From the NCBI GenBank assembly GCA_050737995.1, contig JBOHYR010000077.1, forward strand, positions 50,956 through 114,955: 64,000 nt of DNA, given 5' to 3'. The DNA is from 66-474 sp050737995 (GTDB lineage: Bacteria; Pseudomonadota; Gammaproteobacteria; Xanthomonadales; Rhodanobacteraceae). Positions 62,836-64,000 of the stretch are shown one piece after another (position 1 is the stretch's first letter; each line of letters opens with the position of its first letter). The notes beneath the pieces were generated by a model, which was not told the DNA's origin, did not search any database, and saw only the letters and a list, made by a program, of their open reading frames with translations. Both the position numbers and the translations under genes were made by a program.

Positions 62836-64000
62836 ACCAGCCGCAGCGCTGTCTGCTGATCGTCGAGGACGATACAGGCCTGCGCAGCCAGTTGCGCTGG
62901 AGCTTCGAAGATTACGAGGTCGTCATGGCCGGCGACCGGCAGGTGGCGCTCGACATGTTGCGCCGTCACGAACCCGCAGTGGTGCTGCAGGATCTCGGCC
63001 TGCCGCCGGACGCGACCGGCACCACCGAGGGCTTCGCCACGATCACGGACATCCTGGAGGAGGCGCCTCACACCAAGATCATCGTGGTCACCGGCAACGG
63101 CGACCGCGACAACGCGGTCAAGGCCATCGGCTGCGGTGCCTTCGATTTCTGCTCCAAGCCGCTGGACCTGGAAGTGTTGCGCCTGGTCGTCAGCCGCGCC
63201 TTCCGGGTGCACGAACTCGAAGCCGAGAACCGCAAGCTGCGCAGCCAGTCGGCCATGGCGCTCGACGGCATCATCGGCGTCAGTGAGCCGATGCGCGATG
63301 CGTGCCGGCTGATCGAAAAGGTCGGCCCCACCAGCGCCAGCGTGATGCTGCTCGGCGAAACCGGCACCGGCAAGGAGTTGTTCGCACGCGCGTTGCACCG
63401 CCTGAGCGCGCGCCGCGACGGGCCGTTCGTCGCGATCAATTGCGCGGCCATTCCCGAGCCGCTGCTGGAAGCCGAGCTGTTCGGCTTCGAGAAGGGCGCG
63501 TATACCGGCGCGCACAAGCAGACCAAGGGCAAGGTCGAGCTGGCCGAGGGAGGCACCCTGCTGCTGGATGAAATCGGCGACATGCCGATGGCATTGCAGG
63601 CCAAGCTGCTGCGCTTCCTGCAGGAACGCGTGATCGAACGCATCGGCGGGCGCGAACCGATCCCGGTGGACGTGCGCATCATCTGCGCCACCCATCAGGA
63701 GTTGCCGACGCTGATCCGCGACGGACGTTTTCGCGAGGATCTGTTCTATCGCGTCAGCGAGGTCAGCATCCGGCTGCCGCCGCTGCGCGATCGCGCCGGC
63801 GATACGGTGCTGCTCGCGCAACATTTCCTGGAACAAGCGGGCAGCCGCCACCACAAGCTTGTGCGAAGTTTCTCCGCCAAGGCGATCAAGGCGATCGAGG
63901 CGTATCCGTGGCGCGGCAACGTGCGCGAGCTCGAGAACGCCATCAACGGTGCGGTGATCCTCGCCGAGGGCAAGCAGATCCATCCGGCGGACCTGCACCT
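62832..64000 (+). CDS. prsR: PEP-CTERM system sigma-54 response regulator PrsR (3' end beyond window)
   Basis: The window holds 389 codons. A receiver domain has acceptor Asp54 (LQDLGLPP). An AAA+ domain has Walker A GETGTGKE (175-182), the sigma-54 contact loop GAYTGA (222-227; normally GAFTGA), Walker B 'GGTLLLDEIGDM' and the arginine-finger region 'RFREDLFYRV'. The Fis-type HTH should lie past position 64000. It activates RpoN-dependent promoters on phosphorylation by PrsK. Three GG-N10-GC promoters with paired dyads in this window are its probable targets. Confidence 0.93.
   Translation, partial: MNQPQRCLLIVEDDTGLRSQLRWSFEDYEVVMAGDRQVALDMLRRHEPAVVLQDLGLPPDATGTTEGFATITDILEEAPHTKIIVVTGNGDRDNAVKAIGCGAFDFCSKPLDLEVLRLVVSRAFRVHELEAENRKLRSQSAMALDGIIGVSEPMRDACRLIEKVGPTSASVMLLGETGTGKELFARALHRLSARRDGPFVAINCAAIPEPLLEAELFGFEKGAYTGAHKQTKGKVELAEGGTLLLDEIGDMPMALQAKLLRFLQERVIERIGGREPIPVDVRIICATHQELPTLIRDGRFREDLFYRVSEVSIRLPPLRDRAGDTVLLAQHFLEQAGSRHHKLVRSFSAKAIKAIEAYPWRGNVRELENAINGAVILAEGKQIHPADLH

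Overview
The window is a GC-rich (mid-60s % by eye) gammaproteobacterial chromosome segment, most likely from the order Xanthomonadales/Lysobacterales and perhaps Rhodanobacteraceae. The basis is gene content: an ankyrin protein beside a Kef antiporter, a dacA-ybeD-lipB run, a bioB-bioF-bioH-bioC cluster, split nrdJa/nrdJb, and 'SFFHELKRRNV'-type TPR proteins. The genus cannot be fixed from this sequence. No rRNA, tRNA, CRISPR array or intact insertion sequence was seen. Dispersed REP-like palindromes built around TCATTCCGG...CCGGAATGA are frequent and in places lie inside coding sequence.

Layout. 1-4.0 kb (minus): two MacB/FtsX-type ABC permeases and fadL. 4.2-13 kb: a membrane-anchored ankyrin protein, a Kef-type antiporter, a Rossmann-fold protein, an M17 aminopeptidase and a PstS-like LysM protein. 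13-19.5 kb: three paralogous PEP-CTERM proteins, a fatty acid hydroxylase-family enzyme, a Deg-type protease, and the decayed 3' end of a second deg gene. 19.5-26.3 kb: adenosylcobalamin-dependent ribonucleotide reductase, with a large subunit carrying two inteins, a histone H1-like protein and the small NrdJb subunit. 26.4-32.6 kb: a disrupted small gene, thioredoxin, a membrane protein, an operon of Y-family polymerase, ABM protein and MBL hydrolase, then mltB-rlpA. 32.6-37.8 kb: dacA, ybeD, lipB and the tail-specific protease. 38-42.3 kb (minus): a tightly coupled operon of membrane protein, XRE regulator, TAP-type peptidase and NatA/NatB-like ABC exporter with two operator palindromes. 42.4-49 kb: icd, comF and bioB-F-H-C. 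49-55 kb: an EamA transporter, nucleotide-sugar genes (TviB-like dehydrogenase, uronate 4-epimerase-like, GalE), a DUF218 protein and a flavin reductase-like protein. 55-64 kb: a fourth PEP-CTERM protein, a TPR protein, a PAP2-like protein, a UDP-GlcNAc 2-epimerase, and PrsK/PrsR at the right edge.

The most interesting theme is a PEP-CTERM (exosortase) surface-protein system with visible regulatory wiring. PrsR, encoded at the right edge, is a sigma-54 activator with a GAYTGA loop. Three widely separated PEP-CTERM promoters (13.9, 16.95 and 55.96 kb) each carry a GG-N10-GC sigma-54 element. Each is preceded by two copies of a 17-bp dyad close to TGTCGGATTTCCTTACA, with near-identical geometry at two of the promoters. 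This predicts a PrsK-PrsR-RpoN regulon and its upstream activating sequence. The exosortase itself is not in the window. The nucleotide-sugar genes (wecB, tviB-like, epimerases) would fit the exopolysaccharide arm usually linked to such systems.
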